Assembly: GCA_025362705.1 (NCBI GenBank)
Contig: JANYFH010000211.1
Coordinates: 1 to 17,958 of the forward strand
DNA length: 17,958 bases
Reading direction: 5' to 3'
DNA from: Betaproteobacteria bacterium
GTDB taxonomy: Bacteria > Pseudomonadota > Gammaproteobacteria > Burkholderiales > Usitatibacteraceae
Below, one piece after another: positions 1 to 6,774 of the stretch (its first letter is position 1; each line of letters opens with the position of its first letter). A program made the position numbers and the translations under genes. The notes beneath the pieces are model-generated. The model ran no database searches. It had not been told where the DNA came from and was given only the letters and a program-made list of their open reading frames with translations.

Positions 1-473
1 CCCTCGAAAATCGTGTTCGGGTCAACCTGCACCGTGAGTGGTGCGACAGTGAGGCGTGCATTCGCAACATCAATTGCACTTATCGTTCCCACCACGGCGC
101 TTTCCGCAATGATACTGGTGGCGGTACCTGCGGTAGTGCTCGTTGCGGTAGTCGGGATCGTCCCTGCCACCTCGGCCACCATGCCGAGTTTGAGTGCGGT
201 GAAAGATTGTCCAGCCTGCGTATTGATGAAGATGGATGACGCACGGTCATCAAGGCTGGTCGCGCCGATACCTGCGGTACCGACTGTCGTGAGTGGGCCG
301 CTTGCGGTGAGTACGTCGGCGAGTGGATTGGGGTCGCCGGTGCCGCCGAAGCCTGTTTTCGTATCGGCGCCGCCACCACCGCCGCAACCCGCAAGTTGAG
401 CGATGCATATAAACGCACCCAACGTCATCACAAATGACTTCAATGGTCGCATTCTGCAAATTTTGATCATCAT
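1..473 (-). CDS. DUF5666-type lipoprotein (partial, C-terminus beyond the window)
   Basis: The frame is open from 473 to the window edge, so the 3' end is missing; about 157 residues are visible. The N-terminus has a basic start, a hydrophobic stretch and the lipobox LAGC (Cys about residue 30), followed by a Gly run, which predicts a lipid-anchored envelope protein. A Ser/Thr/Ala/Gly-rich segment follows. The last visible residues, GTISAIDVANARLTV then VDPNTIFEG, match the beta-strand pattern of DUF5666 repeats. The start codon directly follows the stop of the DUF6502 gene (TAAATG), with AGAAGAG upstream as a possible ribosome site, so translational coupling is likely. An in-frame ATG at 452 would give a tidier signal peptide. 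DUF6502 and DUF5666 genes are, to my knowledge, commonly paired in betaproteobacteria. The molecular function is unknown. Confidence 0.8.
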   Translation of the reverse strand, partial: MMIKICRMRPLKSFVMTLGAFICIAQLAGCGGGGGADTKTGFGGTGDPNPLADVLTASGPLTTVGTAGIGATSLDDRASSIFINTQAGQSFTALKLGMVAEVAGTIPTTATSTTAGTATSIIAESAVVGTISAIDVANARLTVAPLTVQVDPNTIFE

Positions 474-1298
474 TTACTCTTCTTTCGAGTTCTCGGAGTA
501 GAAATACATTCCAACGCGCATCCGTGTGTTGCGGACTCTACTTTGTTTTGCATCCTCAGTCTCAAGTGCAATTGCTTTTTTAAGTACGGTATTGAATGAG
601 CGTTGCCATTCTTCACGCATAAGTTTCTGAAGTGTTGCGGCCGACGATTCGGACAACTCGTCAGAAAAAACGCTTTGTTCCAGAAACTTGGGGGATGGCT
701 CCACAATGTTTGCCACTGCCGCCGCCATATGATCTTCAATGTTTTCGCTGAGGCGGGTGAGCTTGTCGCCAAAATCGGTTGGCACAAGGGAGTCGGAGAC
801 CACCAATCGCACATTGTCTGCATCGGACTGGACAAATCCAAGGCGCGAAAGTTCATCAAATACCGCAGCTGGCCGATGGTCTGTCGTGACCGATCGCACC
901 AGATCATCAAAGGAAAGTGTGTTGTTGGTAGTTCGGCGCGGTAACACCTTCGGGTGACCTTCACGGTCACGCCAACGCCGATTCGTGCGCCACATAGCGA
1001 CTACTGCTGTCGCATAAGAAGCCATTGGCGGCCGCTCTCTATCCGGTTCATCGCTGGTGAGTCGGCGAATCTCTTTGCGGTTCAATCCAGTGAGCAGCGA
1101 CAACTTTGTTCCGCTCGCTTCATCGCCCTCAACGAAGTGTTCGTTCGCCGAACGGACATAGGCCCGCTTTAACACCTCGCTGGCCATCTGAAACGTCACA
1201 CCTTTGGCGATCATCAGGCGAACCAAGGGCACAAGTACACGCACGAGCGTGTCCAGGAGCTTGTTCGATTGGCTCTTTTCGGCTAAATCGCTATTCAT
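474..1298 (-). CDS. DUF6502 family protein
   Basis: This is a 274-residue soluble protein with no signal peptide or membrane segment. The N-terminal third (VLVPLVRLMIAKGVTFQMASEVLKRAYV, then LSLLTGLNRKEIRRLTSDE) resembles a winged-helix or helix-turn-helix arrangement, and the sequence fits the DUF6502 family as I know it. The central part (FDDLVRSVTTDHRPAAVFDELSRLGFV) looks like a second winged-helix-like segment. A DNA-binding role is therefore plausible but not established. It is the first gene of a two-gene unit with the DUF5666 lipoprotein, whose ATG abuts its stop codon. The start at 1298 has only a weak ribosome site (TTGATGG). A GGGGAATAATTTCCGCA element lies about 30 bases upstream and may be its promoter or operator. 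Confidence 0.8.
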   Translation of the reverse strand: MNSDLAEKSQSNKLLDTLVRVLVPLVRLMIAKGVTFQMASEVLKRAYVRSANEHFVEGDEASGTKLSLLTGLNRKEIRRLTSDEPDRERPPMASYATAVVAMWRTNRRWRDREGHPKVLPRRTTNNTLSFDDLVRSVTTDHRPAAVFDELSRLGFVQSDADNVRLVVSDSLVPTDFGDKLTRLSENIEDHMAAAVANIVEPSPKFLEQSVFSDELSESSAATLQKLMREEWQRSFNTVLKKAIALETEDAKQSRVRNTRMRVGMYFYSENSKEE

Positions 1299-1326
1299 CC
1301 ATCAACTATTCAATACATGCAGTCAT

Positions 1327-1343
1327 TGCGGAAATTATTCCCC
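1327..1343 (-). promoter_or_regulatory. GGAATAATTTCC palindrome, copy 1 (upstream of DUF6502)
   Basis: On the minus strand this reads GGGGAATAATTTCCGCA, about 30 bases before the DUF6502 start. It matches copy 2 at nearly every position over about 17 bases. The position suits an operator or an ECF-sigma -35 region (GGAAT core), but neither has been shown. Confidence 0.4.
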
Positions 1344-1448
1344 GGTGAAGATATTGCAGTAACGAAATGTGAACCTGTAGCCCGGAAAAATCGCACTTTT
1401 GCAACAATTTCAGGCGATTTGAAAATAGTGCTTGCTTTTTTTATTGAC

Positions 1449-1467
1449 TGCGGGAATAATTCCCGCA
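1449..1467. promoter_or_regulatory. Perfect 19-bp palindrome TGCGGGAATAATTCCCGCA, copy 2
   Basis: Two 9-base arms (TGCGGGAAT and ATTCCCGCA) flank a single A. The core recurs at 1327 and 1675. A short dyad with a 1-base centre is too tight for an RNA hairpin, so a protein-binding site is the more natural reading. Confidence 0.45.
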
Positions 1468-1674
1468 TCAGTATGTTAAGTGAATTTCCAGATAAAAGCA
1501 AAGGGTGCTTGATGTCGATGCAAACCAGACCTGTCAGCGCTGTCACAAAGACAAGCGAGACGGTGCTGGCCGAAAAAGAGCAGCATTTGCCAGGAAACAT
1601 ACTCACCAGGTTTACAGCAGCGCCTACGGTAGCCGACACCAGCGTGTCACGACAAACAGGACTTACGGGCATTT

Positions 1675-1685
1675 GGAATTATTCC
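1675..1685. promoter_or_regulatory. GGAATTATTCC palindrome, copy 3
   Basis: This is a perfect 5+1+5 dyad sharing the core of copies 1 and 2, with weaker similarity in its flanks (TTT on the left, TCTG on the right). It could be a third binding site or a chance AT-rich dyad. Confidence 0.3.
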
Positions 1686-1842
1686 TCTGACCCAGCAAGC
1701 CTGACGTTATCTCCGCGGTCAGGAGTAGCGTCCCAAATGAGAAACAACACGCTGGTGGTGCGCCCGACCAATCTCCGCGCCACCCATTTTTGCCAGACCG
1801 ATTCAATCATTCGCGCAACGACAACCTCGCCAAGGTGGGCTC

Positions 1843-2760
1843 ATGAACATATCTGACCAATCGACTGTCTTTCCGATGATGACCCCCCGGCCCGTTGCGC
1901 GTCGCAGGAGTGCGGGCGCCCGGATGAACCGGCGGCAGCATTCGCAATGGTTCGGGTCACTGAAACATTTCAAAGAGATTGTTTCGGGTTGGGCACTGAT
2001 GAGCTCAGCCTCAGGGAGCAAGCGCACTCAAGCAATGCCTGTGCACATGCCATTTTCAGCTTCGCTCGGCGTGATGCCGACAATTGCGGGTACCAATACG
2101 CCCCGACTGTTGACGATTACTGCTTTTTTCCCGCTGGGCCGTGGCCCTGCAAATGCAACAGTATCGACCGTGACGGACGCCGGGACGAATATCCTTGAAG
2201 TGCATCTGGATATGCCAAGCCCGGATTTCGCGTTTTGCGATTTGGCGCTCGTTCCTTACACGGTGGAAGTGGTGTTCACGCCGTCTGAAGCGGGAGATCT
2301 GCTGGTACGCATGATGACCTCGGATGGCGTGCTGGTGGGCGAGTCCGTCGTCATGACGCGTGGCAACAAGCGCGATGATGCGCAATTCGACGTTACCGGC
2401 AAGTGGATTGATCCGGCCACCAAAGAAACCGGTCTCGCGTTTGTGGCTGACTCGCCGTCTGAAGATGCCGTTGTAGGTACCTGGAATTTCCACGATCATC
2501 AGGGTGTATCCCACCGTTACTCCATCGAGAGCGTACATTGGAAAGAACCCGATGTAGAGGCAGAAGGTGCGATCTTTGAGACCACGCCGTGCGGCACAAC
2601 TGCACCATCACCCGATGTGGCAAATGCTACGCAGGTTGTGGCTAATCAGGTGGGTTTGGCGCGCATTATGTTCAGCGGTTTTGATTCGGCACGTATCTTT
2701 GCGCTGGGCTTTGGTGGCAACGTGCTGTTTACGTCGAATCTGGTTCGGTCGACGCTATAG
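1843..2760 (+). CDS. Hypothetical, probably exported beta-sandwich-like protein
   Basis: This 305-residue frame is of unrecognised function. From about residue 85 the sequence is beta-rich. A first module (LLTITAFFPLGRG, then FAFCDLALVPYTVEVVF) resembles the Ig-like units of secreted betaproteobacterial proteins. A second module (VTGKWIDPATKETGLAFV, then VVGTWNFHDHQG) has the pattern of W-N-P-x-E-x-G-x-G repeats ending in 'TW..YD..G'. That suggests an envelope or secreted location. The first 80 or so residues are Arg- and Ser-rich, lack a signal peptide and look unlike the rest. The true start may therefore be internal (Met codons near residues 65-78), or the 5' end may be degraded or frameshifted. 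AAGGTGG sits 5 bases before the 1843 ATG, which is some support for that start. Confidence 0.55.
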   Translation: MNISDQSTVFPMMTPRPVARRRSAGARMNRRQHSQWFGSLKHFKEIVSGWALMSSASGSKRTQAMPVHMPFSASLGVMPTIAGTNTPRLLTITAFFPLGRGPANATVSTVTDAGTNILEVHLDMPSPDFAFCDLALVPYTVEVVFTPSEAGDLLVRMMTSDGVLVGESVVMTRGNKRDDAQFDVTGKWIDPATKETGLAFVADSPSEDAVVGTWNFHDHQGVSHRYSIESVHWKEPDVEAEGAIFETTPCGTTAPSPDVANATQVVANQVGLARIMFSGFDSARIFALGFGGNVLFTSNLVRSTL

Positions 2761-2773
2761 CTAGGCAGGGCGC

Positions 2774-2816
2774 GCACCGCACATGGTTGCGCAGTAACAA
2801 ACGTATTGTGCGGTGC
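2774..2816. terminator. Long hairpin between convergent genes
   Basis: GCACCGCACA (2774-2783) pairs perfectly with TGTGCGGTGC (2807-2816) around a 23-base loop, with further partial pairing outside (GGGC and GCCC). It lies between the stops of two convergent genes (2760 plus, 2833 minus) and has no T-run. It may act as a bidirectional 3'-end structure. Confidence 0.5.
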
Positions 2817-2832
2817 CCGCCGCTACGACAAA

Positions 2833-3210
2833 TTATGGTCGATACGGATTATTGGGATGTCGATCCAGACGATCCGGAATGCCGTCGCCATCACGATCCC
2901 AGCGCCCGCGATTCAAATACCAGCCGTCACCACGTTGTTCCCAGCGATGCGGCTGGTAAATGTAGCCGCGTCTTTCGCGCTCCCAGACGCCGCGTACCCA
3001 AACGTGCCGGTGACCGCGCCAATCCCAAAAACCTGGCACCCAAATGTAGCCACGGCGGGGCGCGGGAATGGCTTCAACGCGAAGCGGCGGCGGTGCGATT
3101 CGCACTGATACAACGACTGGCGTCGAGGCGCTGCTTGTAGCGGGTATCGTCACTGCGCCAAACGCACCTGCGGCGAGCAGAACGGATAACAGTATTTTTC
3201 GCATAGACAT
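2833..3210 (-). CDS. WXXGXW (YXWGXW) repeat exported protein
   Basis: The product is 125 residues from the chosen start. A basic N-terminus and hydrophobic core (MSMRKILLSVLLAAGAFGA) form a signal peptide. The mature part is Arg/Trp/Tyr-rich with repeated aromatic-Gly-aromatic units (YIWVPGFWDWRG, HVWVRGVWERE, GWYLNRGRWDRD). This is the hallmark of the small periplasmic or outer-membrane WXXGXW family, whose function is not well defined. The C-terminus DRDGDGIPDRLD resembles a calcium-binding thrombospondin type 3 loop. The start at 3210 is preferred because GGAG lies 9 bases upstream. The longer frame from 3225 would place that ribosome site inside the gene. The gene is monocistronic and convergent with the 1843 gene. 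Confidence 0.75.
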   Translation of the reverse strand: MSMRKILLSVLLAAGAFGAVTIPATSSASTPVVVSVRIAPPPLRVEAIPAPRRGYIWVPGFWDWRGHRHVWVRGVWERERRGYIYQPHRWEQRGDGWYLNRGRWDRDGDGIPDRLDRHPNNPYRP

Positions 3211-3233
3211 GATTGTTTTCTCCATCTGAAAGT

Positions 3234-3268
3234 GCCGTACTTTGGTGCTGCCACTGCGATCGTACGGC
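3234..3268. other. Inverted repeat upstream of the WXXGXW gene
   Basis: GCCGTAC (3234-3240) and GTACGGC (3262-3268) form a perfect 7-bp dyad with a 21-base spacer, just upstream of the WXXGXW gene and its ribosome site. It could be an operator or a 5'-UTR hairpin; the evidence is only the symmetry. Confidence 0.25.
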
Positions 3269-3474
3269 TGGCGATCACATTGAACATAACGCGATGCGCG
3301 CTCGTTGGTTTACGCGGCGTGGACCCTGAAAATTGTAATCAGCGGTAACAGGCCGATCACGGTCGCTTGTAATGTGCGAGCGATTCGAATGCCTCAGCCA
3401 CGCAAGATACGCAAACGTTTCCCACATCGCCGCTTATGCGTTACCCTTTGACATCCAGTAACGAAAGGGTGGTG

Positions 3475-4677
3475 ATGGCGAACGTAAACACGCAGTTGAT
3501 TGAAGAACTCACAACGCGCCCCGCGTCAGAAGCAGCGAAACAGCTTGGTGATATCACTGCGCCGATTGCATACGAAACACTGGCCACGCTGAACCCGGCC
3601 TTTGCGCAGGATATCCTTGCCGAGTTGCCGGACACGCAGCGTCAGTCCATCATCAATGCTGCACCGATTGAAATCGCCCGGCAATGGACGCGCAATCAGT
3701 CATACGCCCTGGGCGCGGTGGGCAGATTGATGGAGCCGGCCTACAGCGTTTTCGCGCCAGCGACGACGGTTGGCACTGCCATTGAAGCATTGCGCGCGTT
3801 GATCAAGTCGGCCTTCATCACCTACGGCTACGTAACTGACCCGTCAGGAAAGCTGCTCGGCATTGTGACGATGCGCGATCTCCTGTTTACCGATAACGAC
3901 AAACCGCTGGCTGACATCATGCTGGCGAACGTATTCGCACTGAACCCGCAGAGTCAAATTTCGGATGCGATGCGGCTCACCTTGAATCGACACTATCCGG
4001 TCTATCCGGTTTGCGACGAACAAGGAAATCTGCTTGGCCTGGTGCGTGGACAAACCATTTTTGAATCCCAGGCATTCGAGATTACCGCGCAAGCCGGCAG
4101 CATGGTTGGTGTGGAAAAAGAAGAGCGTATCTCAACGCCGCTGCTGCAAAGTTTTAAATTCCGTCATCCTTGGTTGCTGCTGAATTTGCTGACTGCCTTT
4201 CTTGCGGGCGGTGTTGTAGCGATGTTTCAGGGCACTATCGACAGGCTGGTCATCCTCGCCGCGTTCCTGCCTGTTCTCGCCGGGCAATCGGGTAATACGG
4301 GCTGTCAGGCGATGGCCGTTACGCTGCGCGGCATCACGCTTGGTGAGATCAAACCGGGCGACGGCAAGGCGCTGGTGTTCAAGGAGGGCTTGCTGGGCGC
4401 GATGAACGGCGCACCGGTCGGCGTGATTGCCGGTGTGGCCATGTTCCTCACAGCAACCGCGCAACACTCGACGCACGCGATCATGCTTTCATTGGTCACT
4501 TTTTTGGCGATGGTCGGCGCTTGTATGGTCAGTGGCATTTCGGGTGCAGTCGTGCCGCTGACATTGAAGCGCTACGGTGCCGATCCGGCGACGGCATCGA
4601 GTATTTTCCTGACGACTTCTACCGATATTGTCAGCATGGGATTGTTGCTGGGATTGGCAACGATGTTGGTGCCTTGA
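3475..4677 (+). CDS. mgtE: MgtE-type magnesium transporter with CBS pair
   Basis: This 400-residue inner-membrane protein mediates Mg2+ (possibly Co2+) uptake. Order: a short alpha-helical MgtE N domain (about residues 5-85), two CBS domains (about 86-140 and 146-200) that sense cytoplasmic Mg2+ in studied members, a connecting helix, then five membrane segments from about residue 231. The pore-region motif is present as AGQSGNTGCQ (269-278, usual form GGNAGSQ). The conserved ion-binding Asp of the last helix is Asp384 (TTSTDIV). The protein is about 50 residues shorter than typical MgtE, mostly in the N domain. The start at 3475 is chosen because AAAGGGTGG lies immediately upstream; an in-frame ATG at 3436 lacks such a site. 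Confidence 0.88.
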   Translation: MANVNTQLIEELTTRPASEAAKQLGDITAPIAYETLATLNPAFAQDILAELPDTQRQSIINAAPIEIARQWTRNQSYALGAVGRLMEPAYSVFAPATTVGTAIEALRALIKSAFITYGYVTDPSGKLLGIVTMRDLLFTDNDKPLADIMLANVFALNPQSQISDAMRLTLNRHYPVYPVCDEQGNLLGLVRGQTIFESQAFEITAQAGSMVGVEKEERISTPLLQSFKFRHPWLLLNLLTAFLAGGVVAMFQGTIDRLVILAAFLPVLAGQSGNTGCQAMAVTLRGITLGEIKPGDGKALVFKEGLLGAMNGAPVGVIAGVAMFLTATAQHSTHAIMLSLVTFLAMVGACMVSGISGAVVPLTLKRYGADPATASSIFLTTSTDIVSMGLLLGLATMLVP

Positions 4678-4731
4678 GTGGCAGGTGCGTCAATTAGAGT
4701 TCGAATTGGCCGGGAGAAATTCCGGAATGTC

Positions 4732-5079
4732 TCATGAGTTTGCCTTCGGTTGATCGCGCAGTCCGTCGATTGTGTTTTCGTCGGCTTCAATAACGATCGT
4801 CGTGTAACTTTCAATGCAGGCCACAATGGCTTCGCGTGGGCCATCTTTCCATGCCCTGCCGCCATAGAACAACGCCTGACTCGCGTCGCGTTCGGCGATG
4901 CTGGCGTAAGCGCGAATGAGGTAATACGTAGTCTCATCAGCCAGGCATGGCCTCGCCGCGACCACGTCCGTGCCATGCTGCTCGAGCATAGTTCGCACTT
5001 CAGTTCGCGCGATGCGGTCGAACTCGGATCGTGTATCAGGCTTCAAGTTATAGCTGCGGATTTCAATGATGCGTGGCAT
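4732..5079 (-). CDS. NIPSNAP family protein
   Basis: This is a 115-residue cytoplasmic protein with a ferredoxin-like alpha-beta pattern. It opens with MPRIIEIRSYNLKPD, the usual beginning of bacterial NIPSNAP proteins ('EIRxYxLKPG'), and contains the typical LADETTYYLIRAYAS strand. Family members are small, often dimeric proteins of unclear function. The start at 5079 is chosen over the longer frame (to 5166) because homologous proteins begin at this point and the upstream residues look non-native. Ribosome site GGGAAC is weak. The gene is convergent with the Mg transporter and shows no obvious operon partner. Confidence 0.75.
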   Translation of the reverse strand: MPRIIEIRSYNLKPDTRSEFDRIARTEVRTMLEQHGTDVVAARPCLADETTYYLIRAYASIAERDASQALFYGGRAWKDGPREAIVACIESYTTIVIEADENTIDGLRDQPKANS

Positions 5080-5245
5080 GTGCGTGTTCCCGTGTTTGTT
5101 GGGTTGTATGATTGAGACGAAATGCCAATGCTGCGATAACGTTCCGGCGTGGCGTTTCCAGGTCAATTGACGACTCTACACTTACTTTCTACATTGCCAT
5201 GTATCTGGCGCACAAACCTACAGATCCACCACAAGTGCCGATCAC

Positions 5246-6298
5246 ATGAAAATCGTGCTGGCCATTGCCGCGACGTTGTCCGCTTGCCTGGCCACCGCCC
5301 AGGAGCCACTCGCGATCCCGTGCAAGTACGGCGACGTGAAATGTGCGTTCGAGGCAAGAGAGAAGAGCCCGGTGAGAAGCAAATCGTTTTGGGCCGCAGT
5401 ACTTGCCAAACCAGTCGAGCAGCGCGTGAGTAGCGCGCCGGACGAGCTGCTGGTCTACGTCAATCTGGACAACATCGCCTCTGGCGTGCCGAATCGCCCG
5501 CATGCGGCGATACTGCCCGCCGATTTTCAGAAAAATGTCCGCAACGCCATCGACGAATTACCGCCCTCGGTGAAAGCGCTGATCGACAAAAAACTCGTCG
5601 GTATTTACTTTGTCAAAGACTTGGGTGGCACCGGCTTCACTGATTACGTGCATGGCGACTCGTTGAATCGCGACGCGGGTTTCATTGTGCTCGATGTGGA
5701 CGTGTTGATGCGGCAAACCGCCAATGCGTGGGCAACGTGGAAAGAGAACACGCCGTTCAAACCGGATACGTCATATGCGCTACAGGCACAGATCGAAAAC
5801 GAATCGGGTGACAATCGCAAAAACGCGATCCAATACATTCTGCTGCACGAATTGGGTCACATCATTTCCATTGGCGAAAACATTCATCCGCGCTGGGATG
5901 GGCCTGCCTCAAGCGTGGAAAAATTTCCGTTCGCGATGCTCTCGTGGAAACTCATTCCTGATGCACCCCGTTACGAAAGCATATTCGACAAGGCATTTCC
6001 GCTACGGCAGAAGCTGGTCTATTACTTTGGCGCGCAATTGAACGGGAGCCAGATGTTGGAGGCGTATGAACAGTTCGCTACCACCAATTTCCCCACGCTC
6101 TATGCAGCTACGCGGCCAGGGGACGACTTTGCTGAATCGTTTGTGAGTTATGTGCATTCCGTCGTGATGAAGCGTCCGTGGGAAATACGTTTGTACACCG
6201 ACGGCAAACTCGCGAAGTCGTACAAATCGTGCTGGGAAGAAAAACGTTGTGCGGAAAAGCGCAGGATTCTGGAAGAAATTATTGGCGTCAGCAAATGA
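5246..6298 (+). CDS. Exported HExxH zinc metallopeptidase-like protein
   Basis: The 350-residue product begins with a signal peptide. Either signal peptidase I cuts at ATA|QEP (residue 18) or the LSAC motif (residues 11-14) serves as a lipobox. The zinc signature LLHELGHII gives His201, Glu202 and His205. A downstream DDFAESFVSYVH (Glu297) is a good candidate for the third, gluzincin-type zinc ligand. Two cysteine pairs (Cys26/Cys33 and Cys329/Cys335) fit disulphides of a periplasmic or secreted protein. No known peptidase family is recognised with confidence and the substrate is unknown. The ribosome site is weak. The gene stands alone, divergent from the NIPSNAP gene. Confidence 0.7.
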   Translation: MKIVLAIAATLSACLATAQEPLAIPCKYGDVKCAFEAREKSPVRSKSFWAAVLAKPVEQRVSSAPDELLVYVNLDNIASGVPNRPHAAILPADFQKNVRNAIDELPPSVKALIDKKLVGIYFVKDLGGTGFTDYVHGDSLNRDAGFIVLDVDVLMRQTANAWATWKENTPFKPDTSYALQAQIENESGDNRKNAIQYILLHELGHIISIGENIHPRWDGPASSVEKFPFAMLSWKLIPDAPRYESIFDKAFPLRQKLVYYFGAQLNGSQMLEAYEQFATTNFPTLYAATRPGDDFAESFVSYVHSVVMKRPWEIRLYTDGKLAKSYKSCWEEKRCAEKRRILEEIIGVSK

Positions 6299-6334
6299 TT
6301 GTCGTAGCCGCGGAACTCTATTATTGGCGAGGCT

Positions 6335-6383
6335 CTCAAGCCTAAATGACATGAAACACCGCGCCAGTGCTTGAGTTTTTATT
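6335..6383 (+). terminator. Possible intrinsic terminator after the metallopeptidase gene
   Basis: CTCAAGC (6335-6341) pairs with GCTTGAG (6369-6375) and is followed by TTTTTATTT. The 27-base loop is long and the stem only 7 bp. Position and T-run nevertheless fit the end of the plus-strand transcript; the T-run reaches the stop of the convergent minus-strand gene. Confidence 0.4.
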
Positions 6384-6597
6384 TCCTATTTTGTTTGGTG
6401 GCACTTCGCCCGATTAATAGCAGGGCGGCAGTGAAACAAGCCGTGCAAATCAGGAGCCAAGCCCAAGAGGGCAATCCCTGAGAGGCCTGCGCGGCAGGCG
6501 CTGATGTGTCGAACCAAACCTCAAACGCAAGTCGACCAGAAATGATGCCGACTGCGCCGAAAAGGATTCCGATGATTGCTTTGACTGCAGATTGCAT
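6379..6597 (-). CDS. Small two-helix membrane protein, unknown function
   Basis: This 72-residue frame has two clear hydrophobic segments (about residues 5-24 and 45-63), a Pro/Ala/Ser-rich loop between them and a basic C-terminus (RSATKQNRK). The arrangement predicts a hairpin inner-membrane protein with cytoplasmic ends. No family is recognised. The ribosome site is poor (GAAGG about 14 bases upstream). It lies 177 bases downstream of the acyl-CoA reductase on the same strand, with a GC hairpin between, so cotranscription is uncertain. Confidence 0.5.
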   Translation of the reverse strand: MQSAVKAIIGILFGAVGIISGRLAFEVWFDTSAPAAQASQGLPSWAWLLICTACFTAALLLIGRSATKQNRK

Positions 6598-6736
6598 ATT
6601 CTGGACGGTACCTTCAGTTTTTTAGCGTCTACGTGGAGCCATTCTGTGCAGCCACGTTTGTTGCGCGCGGCCACAGCGAGTGCCGCCGTTTGGAATTCTT
6701 CCCGTTGCGCGCCTACGCCGTGTCGGCCTATCGGAT

Positions 6737-6750
6737 CCCCGCAAGCGGGG
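6737..6750 (-). terminator. GC-rich hairpin downstream of the acyl-CoA reductase
   Basis: CCCCG/CGGGG arms enclose a 4-base loop, about 25 bases past the stop codon of the reductase gene. There is no T-run on the minus strand. It may be a transcript-end stabiliser or a REP-like element rather than a classical terminator. Confidence 0.35.
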
Positions 6751-6774
6751 CCCCTCCTCTTATGCCTCTCGGCG

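Larger units (their letters stand above)
1299..1842. other. 544-base stretch without a convincing gene
   Basis: Open frames here (for example plus 1317-1856 and 1505-1690) show no recognisable protein family and have poor codon character. The 1505 frame contains one CQRCH haem-like motif, which may be chance or the remains of a cytochrome. The region carries three copies of a GGRAATWATTCC palindrome (near 1327, 1449 and 1675). It is best read as the regulatory region of the DUF6502 operon plus possibly decayed coding sequence preceding the 1843 gene. Confidence 0.5.

Noticed and set aside
80..459. Arg-rich open frames on the minus strand within the DUF5666 gene
   Set aside because: They are out-of-phase readings of the lipoprotein gene, whose own frame has a signal peptide, a lipobox and the DUF5666 pattern.
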